Positions 42,337 through 55,200 of a DNA stretch of 64,000 nucleotides are shown piece after piece (the stretch's first letter is position 1; each line of letters begins with the position of its first letter). Both the position numbers and the translations under genes were made by a program. Source of the stretch: Skeletonema tropicum (Eukaryota; Bacillariophyta; Thalassiosirophyceae; Thalassiosirales; Thalassiosiraceae); contig CM074143.1 in assembly GCA_037178625.1 (NCBI GenBank), positions 1,178,001 through 1,242,000 on the forward strand, in the 5' to 3' direction. The notes under the pieces were generated by a model. The model saw only the letters and a program-made list of their open reading frames with translations, was not told the DNA's origin and did no database searches.

Positions 42337-43326
42337 ATGGCGGACCACGCAGTAGACGATGACGATGGGAATATTTTTATCTACAGGGGAGGGTGGGCTC
42401 CTCTGCATGTGAATGTCACTCACGTCTGCATCGATAAATCGGTCGATGAAATTGAGGAAAACGCATTCAGAAATTGTCAGAATTTGGTGCAGGTGGATAC
42501 TCACAATGGTATCCGAAAAGTTGGGAGACATGCGTTTAGGAATTGCACATCTTTGAGGCGGATAAATCTCAAATCTGCTGTTGAAATCGACGAGTATGCA
42601 TTTTATAGATGTGGAAGTCTAGAGTCTGTAGAGTTTGGTGATAATTTGGAAAAAATTGGAAGATCTGCATTCCTGCGATGCTACTCTCTACAGAGTATCA
42701 ATCTCCCATCTGTCGTCACCATCGGAATGACTGCATTTTCTACTTGCAAGCGCCTGACAGATATTAAGTTCTCAGAACGGCTTGTAACAATCGAAAAGCG
42801 TGCATTCTATTTCTGTTACGGCCTTCAACGCATCGCCATCCCGCTGAAAAGAAATCTGTTTGAATATGATGATGAATCACAGCAGAGATACAACCAGTTT
42901 GACTGCTGTCAACAGCTAACAACCGTTGAACCTGTTGGGGAAATACACAAAACTGTTGCCTCGTTGCACATGGAGAGTTGGAGAAATGATATGGACAAAG
43001 GAATCAATCAAATCAATCAAGTCCTTCCCAATACACCTTCCAGAGATAAGACTGATGTAATACGACAATGGATGGAGTCTGTCATCGACAAAATGGATCA
43101 TTACAAAGCTGAGCACAATAGGTATGTCAAGGAGGGAATAACTCTACTGGAACTGGCTCTCTGGAAGGCCAAACTTGGTGAAAAAGAAGACAGTTCTGTA
43201 GAGAGACAAGCAAAGAAGGCCAAGACTGATTCTGAAAGCACGAGAAAGGAGAGACGTATTACATGTGGTGCTGATATAGTGATCAAGAATGTGCTGCCTT
43301 TTCTGCAATTGAAATTAATCAAATGA
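42337..43326 (+). CDS. BspA-type leucine-rich repeat protein
   Basis: 329 residues from ATG 42337 (GAAATGGCGG). Residues ~30-180 form about six LRR_5/BspA repeats with the pattern I-x-x-x-A-F-x-x-C-x-x-L (EENAFRNCQNLVQV, GRHAFRNCTSLRRI, DEYAFYRCGSLESV, GRSAFLRCYSLQSI). The C-terminal half is helical and charged with a basic stretch (RQAKKAKTDSESTRKERR). Families of such genes are expanded in diatoms such as Thalassiosira. The role is probably ligand or protein binding; the specific partner is unknown. No introns. Confidence 0.9.
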   Translation: MADHAVDDDDGNIFIYRGGWAPLHVNVTHVCIDKSVDEIEENAFRNCQNLVQVDTHNGIRKVGRHAFRNCTSLRRINLKSAVEIDEYAFYRCGSLESVEFGDNLEKIGRSAFLRCYSLQSINLPSVVTIGMTAFSTCKRLTDIKFSERLVTIEKRAFYFCYGLQRIAIPLKRNLFEYDDESQQRYNQFDCCQQLTTVEPVGEIHKTVASLHMESWRNDMDKGINQINQVLPNTPSRDKTDVIRQWMESVIDKMDHYKAEHNRYVKEGITLLELALWKAKLGEKEDSSVERQAKKAKTDSESTRKERRITCGADIVIKNVLPFLQLKLIK

Positions 43327-43687
43327 TCGCATAAGGAGGTCTCCAAAATCCTCATGATGTTTGTCTCTACAACCATTATCGTAAACAGATATTCAGCATT
43401 CATAACCTAAATCGAACACAAACGCAAGCAGCAAACACTGCAGCTGCAAGACATCGCACCCAGCGACATAACAAGGAGCCAAACATAGAGCATGCGGAAT
43501 GAGGGCATCCAACCCTCCTCCACAAACTGCCGCTTCGTTCACACACCCAACTCCCATTGTCTGCCAAACAATGTAACCGATTCCAATCACAATGTAGTTG
43601 CACCAATGGAGCCATCCTGCGTATTCTACATTTCTTGCAGAAACAGAAATAGACTGAACAGCCGTGACTTCTGAGCAATGTTCATTC
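43327..43687. other. Convergent intergenic stretch
   Basis: It lies between two converging genes. A minus-strand hydrophobic frame (43393-43690) could be an alternative tail of the DCC gene, but no splice support was found. Confidence 0.4.
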
Positions 43688-44446
43688 TCATGCTGTTTCG
43701 GATGCAGTCTTCTTATGACACGGTTCACAAATTTCTTCTCCACCATCATTATTGTTCTTCATCATCATCTCACTACGTCTCGTATAATGCTCTTCAATCA
43801 ATCTCTCCACAGAACTCCCACGAGTCAACTGTGTCCTAACTTTCGCAAACATATCATATCCCCACGAGGCCAACGTTCCTACCACGGGCCATTTCGTCAC
43901 TTCCCACAGCCACCCCTGATCGACTATATCATACGCTTCTACGAACACCGGTACACCATGAAGTATCTCTCCGTTTGACTTGACGGCGTGGAACGATGTC
44001 ATGCCCATTGTATACGTGACGCCTCCGTTAGCTGGGTCGGATTCATCATAGCCTTTGTCTGCTTCTAAATCGGTAAATCGTATCAAATTGTTGCTGCTGC
44101 TGTTGTTGCTGTTGGACGACAAATCTTTCATGCGTTGTTTGAGATAGTCTACCTCCCATTGACATACAGAACATTTGCTATCGTAGATTATGTTGAGCTT
44201 TTCGGGAAATAGAGTTTCTTGTTCATTGACAAGATGCACATTGTTGTTGCTCCTCGGTGGTGAAGAGTATAGTTTTTTGAGTTTGATGGCAGCGGCGCAG
44301 GGATAAGGCGGACGGCTACTATGGATTGAGCGACCGACGGAGGGAAGGAGAGCGTAGTTGCCCGGGGGTGACAAGATGAGTAGGAGGAGGTATTGCTTTA
44401 CCATGATGCCCTGAGTAGAGACTCTGGGGCTTGCTTCTTTCATCAT
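43688..44446 (-). CDS. DCC-family thiol-disulfide oxidoreductase-like protein (DUF393)
   Basis: 252 residues from 44446; the likely true start is ATG at 44446 or the second Met (MVKQYLLLLILS). The hydrophobic N-terminus suggests a signal or organelle-targeting peptide. The core has the family hallmark IIYDSKCSVCQWEVDYLKQR (D-x-x-C-x-x-C), near residues 87-106. The typical tail follows: DQGWLWEVTKWPVV...GYDMFAKVRTQLTRG. The family is thought to act on thiols/disulfides, but substrates are unknown. A Ser/Asn tract (about 112-122) interrupts the domain. It is convergent with the LRR gene. Confidence 0.8.
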   Translation of the reverse strand: MMKEASPRVSTQGIMVKQYLLLLILSPPGNYALLPSVGRSIHSSRPPYPCAAAIKLKKLYSSPPRSNNNVHLVNEQETLFPEKLNIIYDSKCSVCQWEVDYLKQRMKDLSSNSNNSSSNNLIRFTDLEADKGYDESDPANGGVTYTMGMTSFHAVKSNGEILHGVPVFVEAYDIVDQGWLWEVTKWPVVGTLASWGYDMFAKVRTQLTRGSSVERLIEEHYTRRSEMMMKNNNDGGEEICEPCHKKTASETA

Positions 44447-44491
44447 TGGAGTTTGATGGGGTTCCCATCGTCCAGTAGTAAGGTATCTTTC

Positions 44492-44625
44492 AGTACTATG
44501 TAAGTAATTACCAGTATTACTTAGTACGTATCTAGGGTCAGAAGAGAGAACCTGTTTTGTCCCGTTTACAGACCCCCTCGGTCTCCGTAGCTCGCTCGCC
44601 TCGATACGCTACGCTACATACATAC
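44492..44625. repeat. Inverted repeat, right arm
   Basis: Reverse complement of 41613-41742 with few differences. It lies within 50 bp upstream of the next gene's ATG, so it may contribute promoter sequence. Confidence 0.85.
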
Positions 44626-44670
44626 TAGGCGATCCACGTCGGAATTCATATAAAGTCAGGTAGGTAAAAA

Positions 44671-46074
44671 ATGACAAATAACCATGACTCCGCCTGCTGC
44701 GCTAGCAATTCTGTAGCCGACTTGCCAAGTGGGATATTGGAGTACACGGCAAGTTTCCTTGCCGCATCATCTCGTGCTTTGTTTGCCTCTGCTCTGAATA
44801 CTTCTAGGCCGATCAAAAGGACCTCAAACACTTCATTATCTGCGAGTATTGTCGGCAAAGATATCATTTTTTTAGACTTTGGAGATATTGAAGCAGAGCT
44901 GGCAGCGAAACTTTCTGACGAGGACATCAGCAGTGTTCTCCTTTGTATCGATGCTGTCAATAAATTGAAGAGACTGCGACTTACCAACTGTATCAATGTT
45001 ACCGGCGTATGCTTGGAGCCGCTTCGTGGTTCTACTGTAATTGAGAACATCGATCTGACTCTTGTAGGAGATCATGTAACTCCCATTCTTTATCCAAAAC
45101 CACGCATATCACAAGATGTGGTGTTGCCAATTTTGGACAGTATCATTGAAGGGGGCGACAACTCTAGACTAAAGCTGTTGCAATTTCCATGGAAGTGGCG
45201 GGAAAATAGAACTCCCTATGATGATGCTATCATGGAACAGGCTGCTATGATTAGTTTCGGAACCTTCATCAATCGATACAGGGACTTCTTGGAGAGCCGT
45301 GCAGTAAATTGCTTGAAATGTAATTGTAATTTACCCCCGGCTGATGGAGATTGGTATGATGGGTTGATTAATATGCTCAGGAGCTGTGAACCAGGTCCAA
45401 ACGGATACGCAACACATAAATATACATGCCACAAATGTTTGGAACACTACTGCCACGCATGTAAAGAAGATGATGGAGCTTGCTTGCCGCATTGCTCTTA
45501 TTGTGAAAGACGTCACTGTTTTCACTGTGAAAAAATGACCCAATGTCTTAGCTGCTGTGCATATTTTTGTGTGAACTGCTGTGACCTGAAAGCATGTTCA
45601 CAGTGTGACGAAATTGTTTGCCCCTGGTGCCTGACACATCGACATTGCAAGCCATGCGATGGTGAAATCTGCTGTATAAGGTGCTATGAAGAGAGGAGTT
45701 GCAAATATTTCTATTGTGATGATTGCGGCTTGGTTAACTGTGTGGACTGCCATCCCTTGTACTGGGACACGTCAGGCATTCAACACTGCCCCTGTGGGGT
45801 GTTGTGTGGCAAGTGTCGAGTGAACAGATACAAGAAGGCGACTGCATGCATGGGTTGCTTCGATTGGATTAGTTATGAAGATGGTAAGAACATTGAAGAA
45901 GTCAACCGCATGAAACGTAAAATCCAAGATATATCGGGGCTTGAACTGGGTTCATACATTCCAATCCACATTCGCCGTGAAAACTGCTATGGACCAACAG
46001 GATATGGACTTGAGCGTTGTTTTGTAGGTTTGAGAAAGGATTATGTGGCTTGCGAGGTTGATGAGGGAAACTAA
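44671..46074 (+). CDS. F-box-like protein with Cys-rich C-terminus
   Basis: 467 residues from ATG 44671. An F-box-like start is visible (DLPSGILEYTASFLAASSRA). An LRR-like stretch follows (KLKRLRLTNCINVTGVCLEPL). Residues ~215-405 contain dozens of Cys and His in CxxC pairs (CHKCLEHYCHACKEDDG, CSYCERRHCFHCEKM, CPCGVLCGKCR), indicating several zinc-binding sites. This layout is common among diatom proteins of unknown function. A ubiquitin-ligase adaptor role is possible from the F-box-like part. No introns are needed. Confidence 0.8.
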   Translation: MTNNHDSACCASNSVADLPSGILEYTASFLAASSRALFASALNTSRPIKRTSNTSLSASIVGKDIIFLDFGDIEAELAAKLSDEDISSVLLCIDAVNKLKRLRLTNCINVTGVCLEPLRGSTVIENIDLTLVGDHVTPILYPKPRISQDVVLPILDSIIEGGDNSRLKLLQFPWKWRENRTPYDDAIMEQAAMISFGTFINRYRDFLESRAVNCLKCNCNLPPADGDWYDGLINMLRSCEPGPNGYATHKYTCHKCLEHYCHACKEDDGACLPHCSYCERRHCFHCEKMTQCLSCCAYFCVNCCDLKACSQCDEIVCPWCLTHRHCKPCDGEICCIRCYEERSCKYFYCDDCGLVNCVDCHPLYWDTSGIQHCPCGVLCGKCRVNRYKKATACMGCFDWISYEDGKNIEEVNRMKRKIQDISGLELGSYIPIHIRRENCYGPTGYGLERCFVGLRKDYVACEVDEGN

Positions 46075-46220
46075 TTACCTTAACTTTGATGAACAAGAAG
46101 TTTGTACGTCGCGTGCGATTAGACTAAAAGAGAGGGTGATGTGGTGGGCACATCAGTTCTTCATTTTAAGTTATTCAGAGTTGTTCTAATATTGGTTCGA
46201 TTAAATATTTAAGGTATTCT

Positions 46221-49200
46221 TCAATACCAGTTGTCTCTAATTACACGGTCAGAGGTTGATCGAATTTGGGATACTTCTCTTGGAATGCCGTGAGTACGCC
46301 AGAGGGTTTCAAGAACTTGATATCGCTCCTCCGAAAAGTACAATGGTCTGCCACGCCTTAGCCCAACATCCTCTTCACCGTGTTCATCCACGTACAGACT
46401 AGGTGAGTATGCAGACTTGTTGTTGTGCATCAAAAGAACAGTGCATTTTTGGATAAGGAAGAAAACGCCAATGCCCGAGCCCGTCTTACGTGCATACACG
46501 GTGCATGCTCCATTGGTTTCACGGTCACGTTTTGATTTGCTTCCAGATCGCATCACTGCACCAGTTAGAAGACAAACTGCCGTTTCATAGCCATCATCTG
46601 CATCATCAGAGTTGCTTTCACGCCCCTTCACCTTGTTGACGATACTGTACAATTCCACGAATGATTTGGGGAGTTTGACCAAGCAGCTCGGTGGTGAACC
46701 AGACATGTGAACCATTCCCAAGTGACTCAAATCTTTCATCACATTACTAGCAATCTTGTATTCAAACTGCTCCCCCCGTTGCCCCCTGGGTCCTGGACCA
46801 ACCTTGCTTAAACCCAATATACTTGGTTGGTAAGGAAGAATAGCAGCTCGAGACACATGCGCAAACATTCGATCATTTGCTCCCGATATTTTACTTCCAT
46901 CCGATTCAGTCAAGGCTGCATTAACGTCAGAAAGATCATCATTCATTAGCTCAGTATCGGGATCTGACAGCAAGTATGATGACAGAGCATTCAATGCACG
47001 CCTGTTATTCATCCTGGCAAAAACTGGCGCAAAAGCGTCATCTACTTCCATATCAGCGGCGTCAGATTCGTCATCTGATCGTACTAATGCATCGTCTCCA
47101 AAGCCTGCCTCAAATTCCATAGCTTCGTCTTCGTCTTCATCATCATCACCTGATGAGTTGGCGGAGAAAGCGACGCTATCTTCCTCGCTATCTTCCTCCC
47201 CAAGTACATCTTCATCTGGGTCGTCGTCATTCATCTCATCACCCTGAGGAGGTAGTTGCGCAACCTCCACGGCAGACGAAGATGGCTCCACTTGAATATT
47301 CTGTATTGACAATACTTTTCCTGGCGAGTCCCTTTCTGCTGACGCAATCCATGTTTTCTTTCTCTCATCGAACACCAAGCCGCATCCCCTGGTGCCATGA
47401 TAGGCTTCGAAACCTACAAGTGCAGTGATCCAGCGGGTAATCAACGATGCCCACGAGCTGGTCGAGTCTGATTTCAGCATTGACGATGGAAGTGGCGCAC
47501 CAATAATCTCCATAAGTTGAAAGCCGTCTTCAATTTTCATTGTCTTACCACTTTCCAGCACTTTGGTCATCGCTTCGAACGCATTCGATTCCACTCTACC
47601 ACGGCGTTGCCTTTGACGTAAAGTACTGGCAGAAGCGCGGAGAAGTAGTATCAATGTTCGACCAAACGGAAGAATAGCGTTACCAACTTGTTGAAGAATT
47701 CTTTCATCGTCCATATCACTGCAGTTGGGTTCAATCTTGCCAGGGAGTAAATCACGGCAAAATGTGAGCAATTCTTTGAGTGACGCGGATTCATTCTTCT
47801 TCTTGGCGCTGTCCCAACCTGGCTCATCATCAAAGTCATCAAAATCTTCCTCTGGGTCACTGTTTCCCAGCAGAAATCCACCTGGAGTGGAAAGTACTTG
47901 AGCCAATCTTCCGACGTATAATATTCTCGCTGCCTGAAGAATTTCTTTCATTCCCGCACTAGATGATGCCGACAATAGTGACGAAAATACCGCACCAGCT
48001 AGTGTGTTCAAGTCCCAACCCAAGAGTGGAACATATAGGAATGCGCTCGCTACTGCTGGCCGAAACGGTGTTTTCTTTTGCCCTGATTCGATTTTGAACG
48101 GGTCTAGAATGCCCCAATCAGATTTCAAATCAAGTTTCAAGTTTCTCTCGGCACGATAAAGTGCAAGAGGCTTTGGCGGTAGCACTGGACGAGGTTGTGA
48201 TGCAGACCGAGAAGGATTTCGTGAAGTAACAGGTTCACTTTCGTGGTTCCCATTGACACCATCATTCACCGCAACTTCTGGAGAGGGATCATCCACATCC
48301 ATTGAAGAAGTAGAACCTTCTGACACCGGAGGCTCAGAACCCGTAATTGTCCACATTGCTGCAGCAACAGCTCTTGCCTCGCGACTTGACGGAACTGCGT
48401 CTCCTTTGGAAACATGGCACAACATTGAAGAAACTATCGAAGTGGCAGCACTCCACTCATGTCTTTCTTGTGCGCTGGATGCAGTCACAGTCCAATGATC
48501 CCCACCCAAAATATCACCAATTAAATTCTCAATAATATGTACTGCCTGTCCGCTGGCCTTTTCTGAAGAGTTGCCTAATTGATTTTTCATTTCAAGGGAC
48601 ACCAAACCAAAAAGACTGGACGTTGCCGCGAGTGTTCGCTTCAGCTCAAGCAGCATGGGATGCGAATCTCGTGATTTTGAGTCATAACCAGACCAAGGGT
48701 CTGTAATGCCATAGGTAACTTCGCCAAACACGACTTCACGCACACCTCTACCAGATGCTTCAACTGCAGCTGCGCTATGACCAGTAGCAGACCAGGAGAC
48801 CAGCAATTGGCGCATGAAGCGCAGCACGCTACCTATCAATGGATTCGCTCCTGATTCAGTATCGTCAAAGTCCCACTTCCTTAGTGCTGAGTGCCAATAT
48901 TCTCTTTCACGAAAACGTGGTTTAGGAAGCTGCATCGCCTGCAGTAAGTTCGAACCAAACGAATCAGTAGCTTCGTCCTTATCAGGATATGAAACAGGGA
49001 CCTTTTGAAAAATTCCTTTCCAGCGAATGGTTGAGGCATCCTTTACGACATCAATATCATCCTCATCTTCATTTGATAGTGATGCGGGAGACGGCGGTGC
49101 TGAAGGTTCTACTTCAATGCATCTGTCTTCTGGGATCACTATATTCGACAGCTGCTTACACAATGGGCACAAGAATTCGCCATCTTCAATATTTGCAGAG

Positions 49201-52200
49201 AACCTGCCATCATATGGCTGATTTGCCGCAGCACGTTGATGCAGAGATAAGCAATGGGATTGGACACATTTCAAGTGAGCTGCATGTCCGCACTGGAGAA
49301 TTATTGGGCGAGTAGGTCCCCAACGGGTGTTCGTGTAACAGAGACTTTTCAAGGGACTCAAAATGTTGTAGCCATGCCATGATTGTATGCTAGCCCAACC
49401 TTGAGCTGCTTCGCTCCCACTTTGGTCCTCAGTCACATGGCGGACGTAGACACGGCGCGAAAGTAAGCCGAGCTGAGGGGATACCTTCGATTGGAGGACT
49501 TCCACGATGCTGCCCAAAGGCAAGAATGCTACTGGGGCAGAGCCCATTGATTCAGTTGATCGCAGCTGAATCAAATCAACAAGAAATGCACGCACAGTTA
49601 ATAGACCGAATGCAAACAAACTGCGATCGCAAAATTCAAGAAATGGCTTACCTGACAGCCCTTGCTACCAACTACTCTGTAAAAGTTGTTCAGATCATCA
49701 CTCCCCGATTCCGCAGCTTGACCAAGGATTGACTTTGATGAAAGTTGCGCGACTCTCGACCTCTGTACATGCCCAAGATATCCCATCGGTCCATTGTCGC
49801 CGTCGGCATCGTCACACTTGCATATAATGCACAAATTTTCTTCATCGTCATCCACCAGCTTTTTCTCCGATTCATCGTTGAACTGAGTTGACATACTTTC
49901 CGCAAATTTGCTTTGTAACTTCTTCATCCTTGCCATGGCTCTGGCTTGAGCAGCCTTTTGGCTCTCCTTCATTTTCTCCTTTGCTCCATTTAAACTCGCC
50001 GCATCTGTGGATGAGTCGTCATTAGTACCAGGCCACAAGTCAGGCAAATTAGCAAGCATCCTTTGAATCTTATTCCGTGTTTGTTGATCATTGCACAAAT
50101 GACCAGAAAGAGACGATTCGACCGGTACCCCAGATGTAGCCGATTCGCATGCATCTTTGATACCTTTTGCTCCATCAACAAGTGCACTAAAGAATCGAAG
50201 AAGCCATTTCAGACCATCACTTGATAACGCACGCGCTCCTCCGTGATCTTCGTTGCCTGATTTTTGCCCCCCACTGGCGCCCTTTGCATTGTCTCTGTGT
50301 TCATATAGAGCAATGAGAAGACCAAGAACTGAACCTCTATTCTCTCCACTACCATCCGAAGGTAAAGGTCCGTCAGGGGCGCATTGCAAAGCCCAGACGT
50401 TTACCAAAGTTTTTGGTACATAAAGAAGCTGCTTGAGATAAGAATCAATGCTGATACCCGACGACAAAGCCTTTTGCTCATGATCTAAGAAAGGGAGCTG
50501 TTCATGTAAACCACTGCACTCTTCAAGAGTGTGAACCTGAAGTGTTACGATATGCAGCACCTCTAAGAAGGATTTGGAAGACGATGCAACAGTCTCTGGG
50601 GAGAAAGGTTTGGCATTATTTGTCACAGCACTAACATTCGACATGGATGATGCCGCTCTACTGTATGCTCTATTCTTTGGACCTGACGTGTCCATCGCTG
50701 CATCACCAAGCATCTCGATATTAGCAATGATATCAGGTTCAGGTTTGGATGGAGGAAGCCAGCTACCACTGAACAAAGCATACATAAGGTAACGCCGTGC
50801 AGCAGCAAACATTGATGGCAGGTGAATCAGCAATCGGCAGGCCAAAAATCGAGGGTGACCTTGAGGAGGCTCAGCGACAAGCGGGAGCACCACTGTCTGA
50901 GAGGATGATGCACCAGCCTTTTGCTTTCTCAAACGCGCAATATTATCCATAGCATGTTGGTGTTCCGTTTGTCGAAGATGATAAAATGAAGGATCGTATT
51001 CATCGCTTGCTTCTGCTTTCAATTCATAGGTACGAGGAGCAGAACGTGACCCCTGCTTCCTCTGCTGCCCAACGCTTTTCAAAACTTCTGCAAACACTGT
51101 TCTGACAGAAGATGCCGCTCCACTTGAGCCAATGTTCCCTTCGGTTTCATCTCTCCGAGAAACTGCAGCAGATGCTGCTTGAAACGCCTCACTGTGTGAC
51201 CTCGGCTCAACGGCAAGAGCATGAAGAAGTTCTCGCCTCAGATTTCGTCGCAGTACAGAGTTGTCATCCAAAGATGTCGGAGGGGGTGGTGGGAGATCAG
51301 AGACTAAGACGCAGACAGTAGTGAAGAACGACTCTGCAAGGAGTTCTGGGTGCTCTGGCTCTTGCATCCTCGGTGGCTTTACCCATCCTACCCTACCAAA
51401 ACTGTTCTTTCTATCAGGGTCGCATAGGTAGCTTTCCAGTGAAAAGCGATTTGTGAGTAAAGAGAACACTCTTCGTGCACCCAAACCAACATTGAATCCA
51501 CATGCTGACATCTGAACCATCGTCAAATCAAGATCTCTCAGCGATCTACATAGAGGGATACTTCCGTAATTGAGAGCCATGCCAGCTGTCGAAGCTCCAT
51601 TTTTGGCCCACATGTGATGATCAATTTGTTGTGATGCAGCAATACACCGAAGAGGATGATCACACAAGCTGTGCACAACTTTTGTTGATGCCAAGAGTGA
51701 TGACATCAAACGGGAACGAGATTTGCGTAGCTGAGCCTCGGGAGTTGAACACTCAGGACCAGATGTCCAAACAACTCGAAAGTTGGAAGATTTGTGCGTC
51801 GATCGAACAAGTGCACTGAGAGAGTCCTGTTTGAACAATATTCCTTCCTTTGTATTGTCATCTGAGGCAAATTCGTCATCATCATCAAGTAGAGGGAGAC
51901 GCCACCAATTATTAGGGTTTTGGCTGCGTTCTTCTGCTGGGACAATGGCCGAACAGAAGCAAAGAATGCTTCTTGCAAAAGCTCTGTGGAGCGGCAGATG
52001 GAAAGAAAAGCAATCCCCAGCAAGTGGAGAGTGTGGTACCTTCACCCAATCACCCATAACGGGGCCATGACTGCAACTCCCATCCGATAGACTGCTCATC
52101 TTTGTCCTTTCGTGGAGGAGGGCAGCTTCGAGCAGCGCTAACTTTGCTTCAGGGAGATTCCTCACACCTTTCTCACAGGCTATATCACATGACTTTGAAA

Positions 52201-55200
52201 CAATCGCACCGGTTGCTTCCACCATTCGTTCTATTGAAGTTGCGTCTAATTGTGAAGCTGACACGTGTAACGTAGATCTCTGCAGCGCTTCTAATCCAGT
52301 TGAATCCCGAGTCCTGGAGCTGCTGGATTCCAAAAGCCCCTCACGATAAAGCCACATTTTTATTTCTCGGAAGAATGCAGCGAATAGACTGCCCATCGCC
52401 TCTTTGTTGGTACTGCGTGTGCTTGATGTCAGCAAAGAAAGAGACTGCTCTGGACCATTGTAACTAGAACTTGAGAAAGGACTTTCGGCTAGAGCATCCC
52501 CTGTTCCCGACAAATTCAAACTGAGTCCGTACGCGTGAAGCCACCGATCTTCTTCGTACTCGATATGACCACCACTGATTCTGCGCTTTTGTGAATCTAT
52601 CCCCTGGCCAAGTCTCAACAATCGAGCCCAGATAATTGGAAAGTCAACAGCATTAGGCGTGGCACTTGGAGAAACAAATGATGGATTGGGAGAAATTGAA
52701 TCATTCATTGCATCAATGCCTGAGTTGGTCTGGGTATTATTCGATGATCGCGTCGGTTTGAGCAATTTGACCGCGGTGCCTGGTGTTTCAAAGATGTATT
52801 CCAAATCGCGGAGTAGATGTGGCAATCGTTTGTGTTTCATACAGCGTGAATCGATGAATTTATCATCAGGAGCAGCAGGGAGCCTCGTATTCAAAGGATG
52901 TTCAGAAATGGTTAGGTTCGCGGAAGAGGCGGCATCTTCGCCGCTATTCCTGTTGGCCCTGCTAACAAGCGTAGAGACTTCTTTCGTTGCGCCGAGAATG
53001 TTGGTGTGAATACTTCGAACAACAGAGTGTGCAATGGGGAGAGTTGACACACAAGAGATTTCTGCCAGATCAACTTTGTCTTCCCGGCACAATAACGTCT
53101 TTGTTGCTTCCATGTTACCAAGAGCTTTCACTAAACTTCCAGTGGTAAACAACTGCACAGTGAAACCTAGTAAAGTATCTGCCTCTGTCCCAATACCTGC
53201 ACAAAACAAATTCGATGTCGGTCGGTATACCACGGCTCCGAGAGCCGCTGCAAAACGAGATTTGAACCTCGGGTTTGTCAGCAAGCTCAAAAATAGTCGA
53301 TGGAGATTGCTGCGGAGATGTTTTGGTGAATAAGGATCAAGTAGGAGTATCAGCAATAAGGGAGATATCGGTGCGACGAATGAGCTGCAAGACACAACGT
53401 GCTGGGTATTTCCTTTTGTCGTAACTCCCATTGATGAATTGCCATAGCGATAAGTTAAGCTTCCATTGTCATCTACTTGACTTACACCGCTGACCACGCT
53501 CAATCCAGCACACTTCCTGTGAGGGTAGAGTGACGAGGTTAGATTCTCACTCTCTTGATGTTTGCGCAGATCAGTATCGACAACAAATACTGGAGATCTT
53601 AGTACCACTGTCGTGTCAATGTTGGCTTCACTATTGCTCCCAAAAGTTGAACCAGCCTTCGACGTATCAGTCAATTTTCTCAAAATAGGATGCGTGAATT
53701 CGTTCTGTTCTTCAAACCCTTCAGATTTGACAGTGTAAGGTAATGACAGTGTCCCCCATAGCGCATGTGGTGACTTACAAAGACGAGAATCCGGGAGGCT
53801 GTACGGCACATGCGCATAAAAGTCAGGATCGGCACCAGTGACACTAACGAATTGATCAGCAAATTTTCCCATCATTCCCCGCAAGAATAATTCTCTTCCC
53901 TCCTGACGAGTCAAGTAAGAACTCTCCAAATGAGGTGGAAATGCGTCCAACCGTTTCCTCCATGCTGGGATGTTTGACTTGTGATTAATATCTGCATTCC
54001 ACCAATGTTCATTTGTTCCACTCCAACTTGGTAGCATTCGAGGGCTTGACCAAACTGCAACACCCTGGCTTGCCCCGTAATTTTCCTTATCTTGGGAACA
54101 CAACACATCCTCTCCATCAGTAACATCCACCAATGCCTGAACAACTATTGCTCTGACGACTGGATGATCCGACAACAAGCCACTAAGCCATTCCAACAAC
54201 ACCTTAGCGCGCTCTTCTGCGTCAACTCGAGCAGTGGTGACGACCGAACAAAGCAATCCTGGCTCTCGAAGTCGAGAAAATCCAACGCCTGCACCATTAA
54301 GAGTTTCATACTCGCGTATTAACACCTGCCCTTCGGCATCAACACGTCGTGTCAGCTCCTCTGCTGCGTCGAAGCTTGTCACAAGTGGAGCAGTCGGAGG
54401 ATCAGGGGTATCAACATCGGCAACGAATTGGTGCATACTGTTCTGGAATGATGGGGAGTTCTCTCCGCGGAAACGCCGTTCAGGTGGTTGAGTCACATCA
54501 GAATCATGGGTTCTCGTACGCCGTGGACTGCTCGTTGCCTCGCTTGACGGTGGTGGGGGTGTAGTTTCCATGTTGCTATCTGAATCTACAGTTGCTGAAG
54601 TTGAAAAAGCGATGGCCAGCATTTCTGATGCACTCATACCGCTTCCACCAATTTGTCCAATACTACCAAGACCTCCCATCGGTACTGCAGGTGTTGACGA
54701 AGGTGTGGCACTCCTTAGTGCTCCAATGACTTCATCAAAAGTGTGCACATCATCATTGTGTAAACGCAGTAACAATTTGTGATTTCTTGGTAACTTTTCG
54801 GCATAATGCTCATTGTGAGCATCAAGAACTTGCTGCGGCAGAGTCCACATTGGTGCATTGGCATTAGCAGCAGGCTGCGTTTCAAGTTTCGCCTTTAATA
54901 CACTTGCTCGTCGATAATACTCCTCGTCATCGCTTACACCATTCCACAAATTACAAATTTCATCCGCCCACTTCAGCCTCCATTGACTAACGTCGGCGCC
55001 CACGGCACTTCCCTCGGCAGCAGTGTATACCGACTGAATAATGGAACCGATAATTACTCCCAATGCAGCAGCCAATCGAGGTGGGAAAGGCTGTGGCTCC
55101 AACGTTGCATTTGGATGGGGTGAAGGAATACCTTCCACATGACGAATTTGTTCCAAACGCGATTTCTTAGCAGCACGGACTGCCTCAAAGTCATCATCAA

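Noticed and set aside
43393..43749. Hydrophobic minus-strand frame after the DCC gene
   Set aside because: No splice sites link it and the DCC protein already has a typical end.
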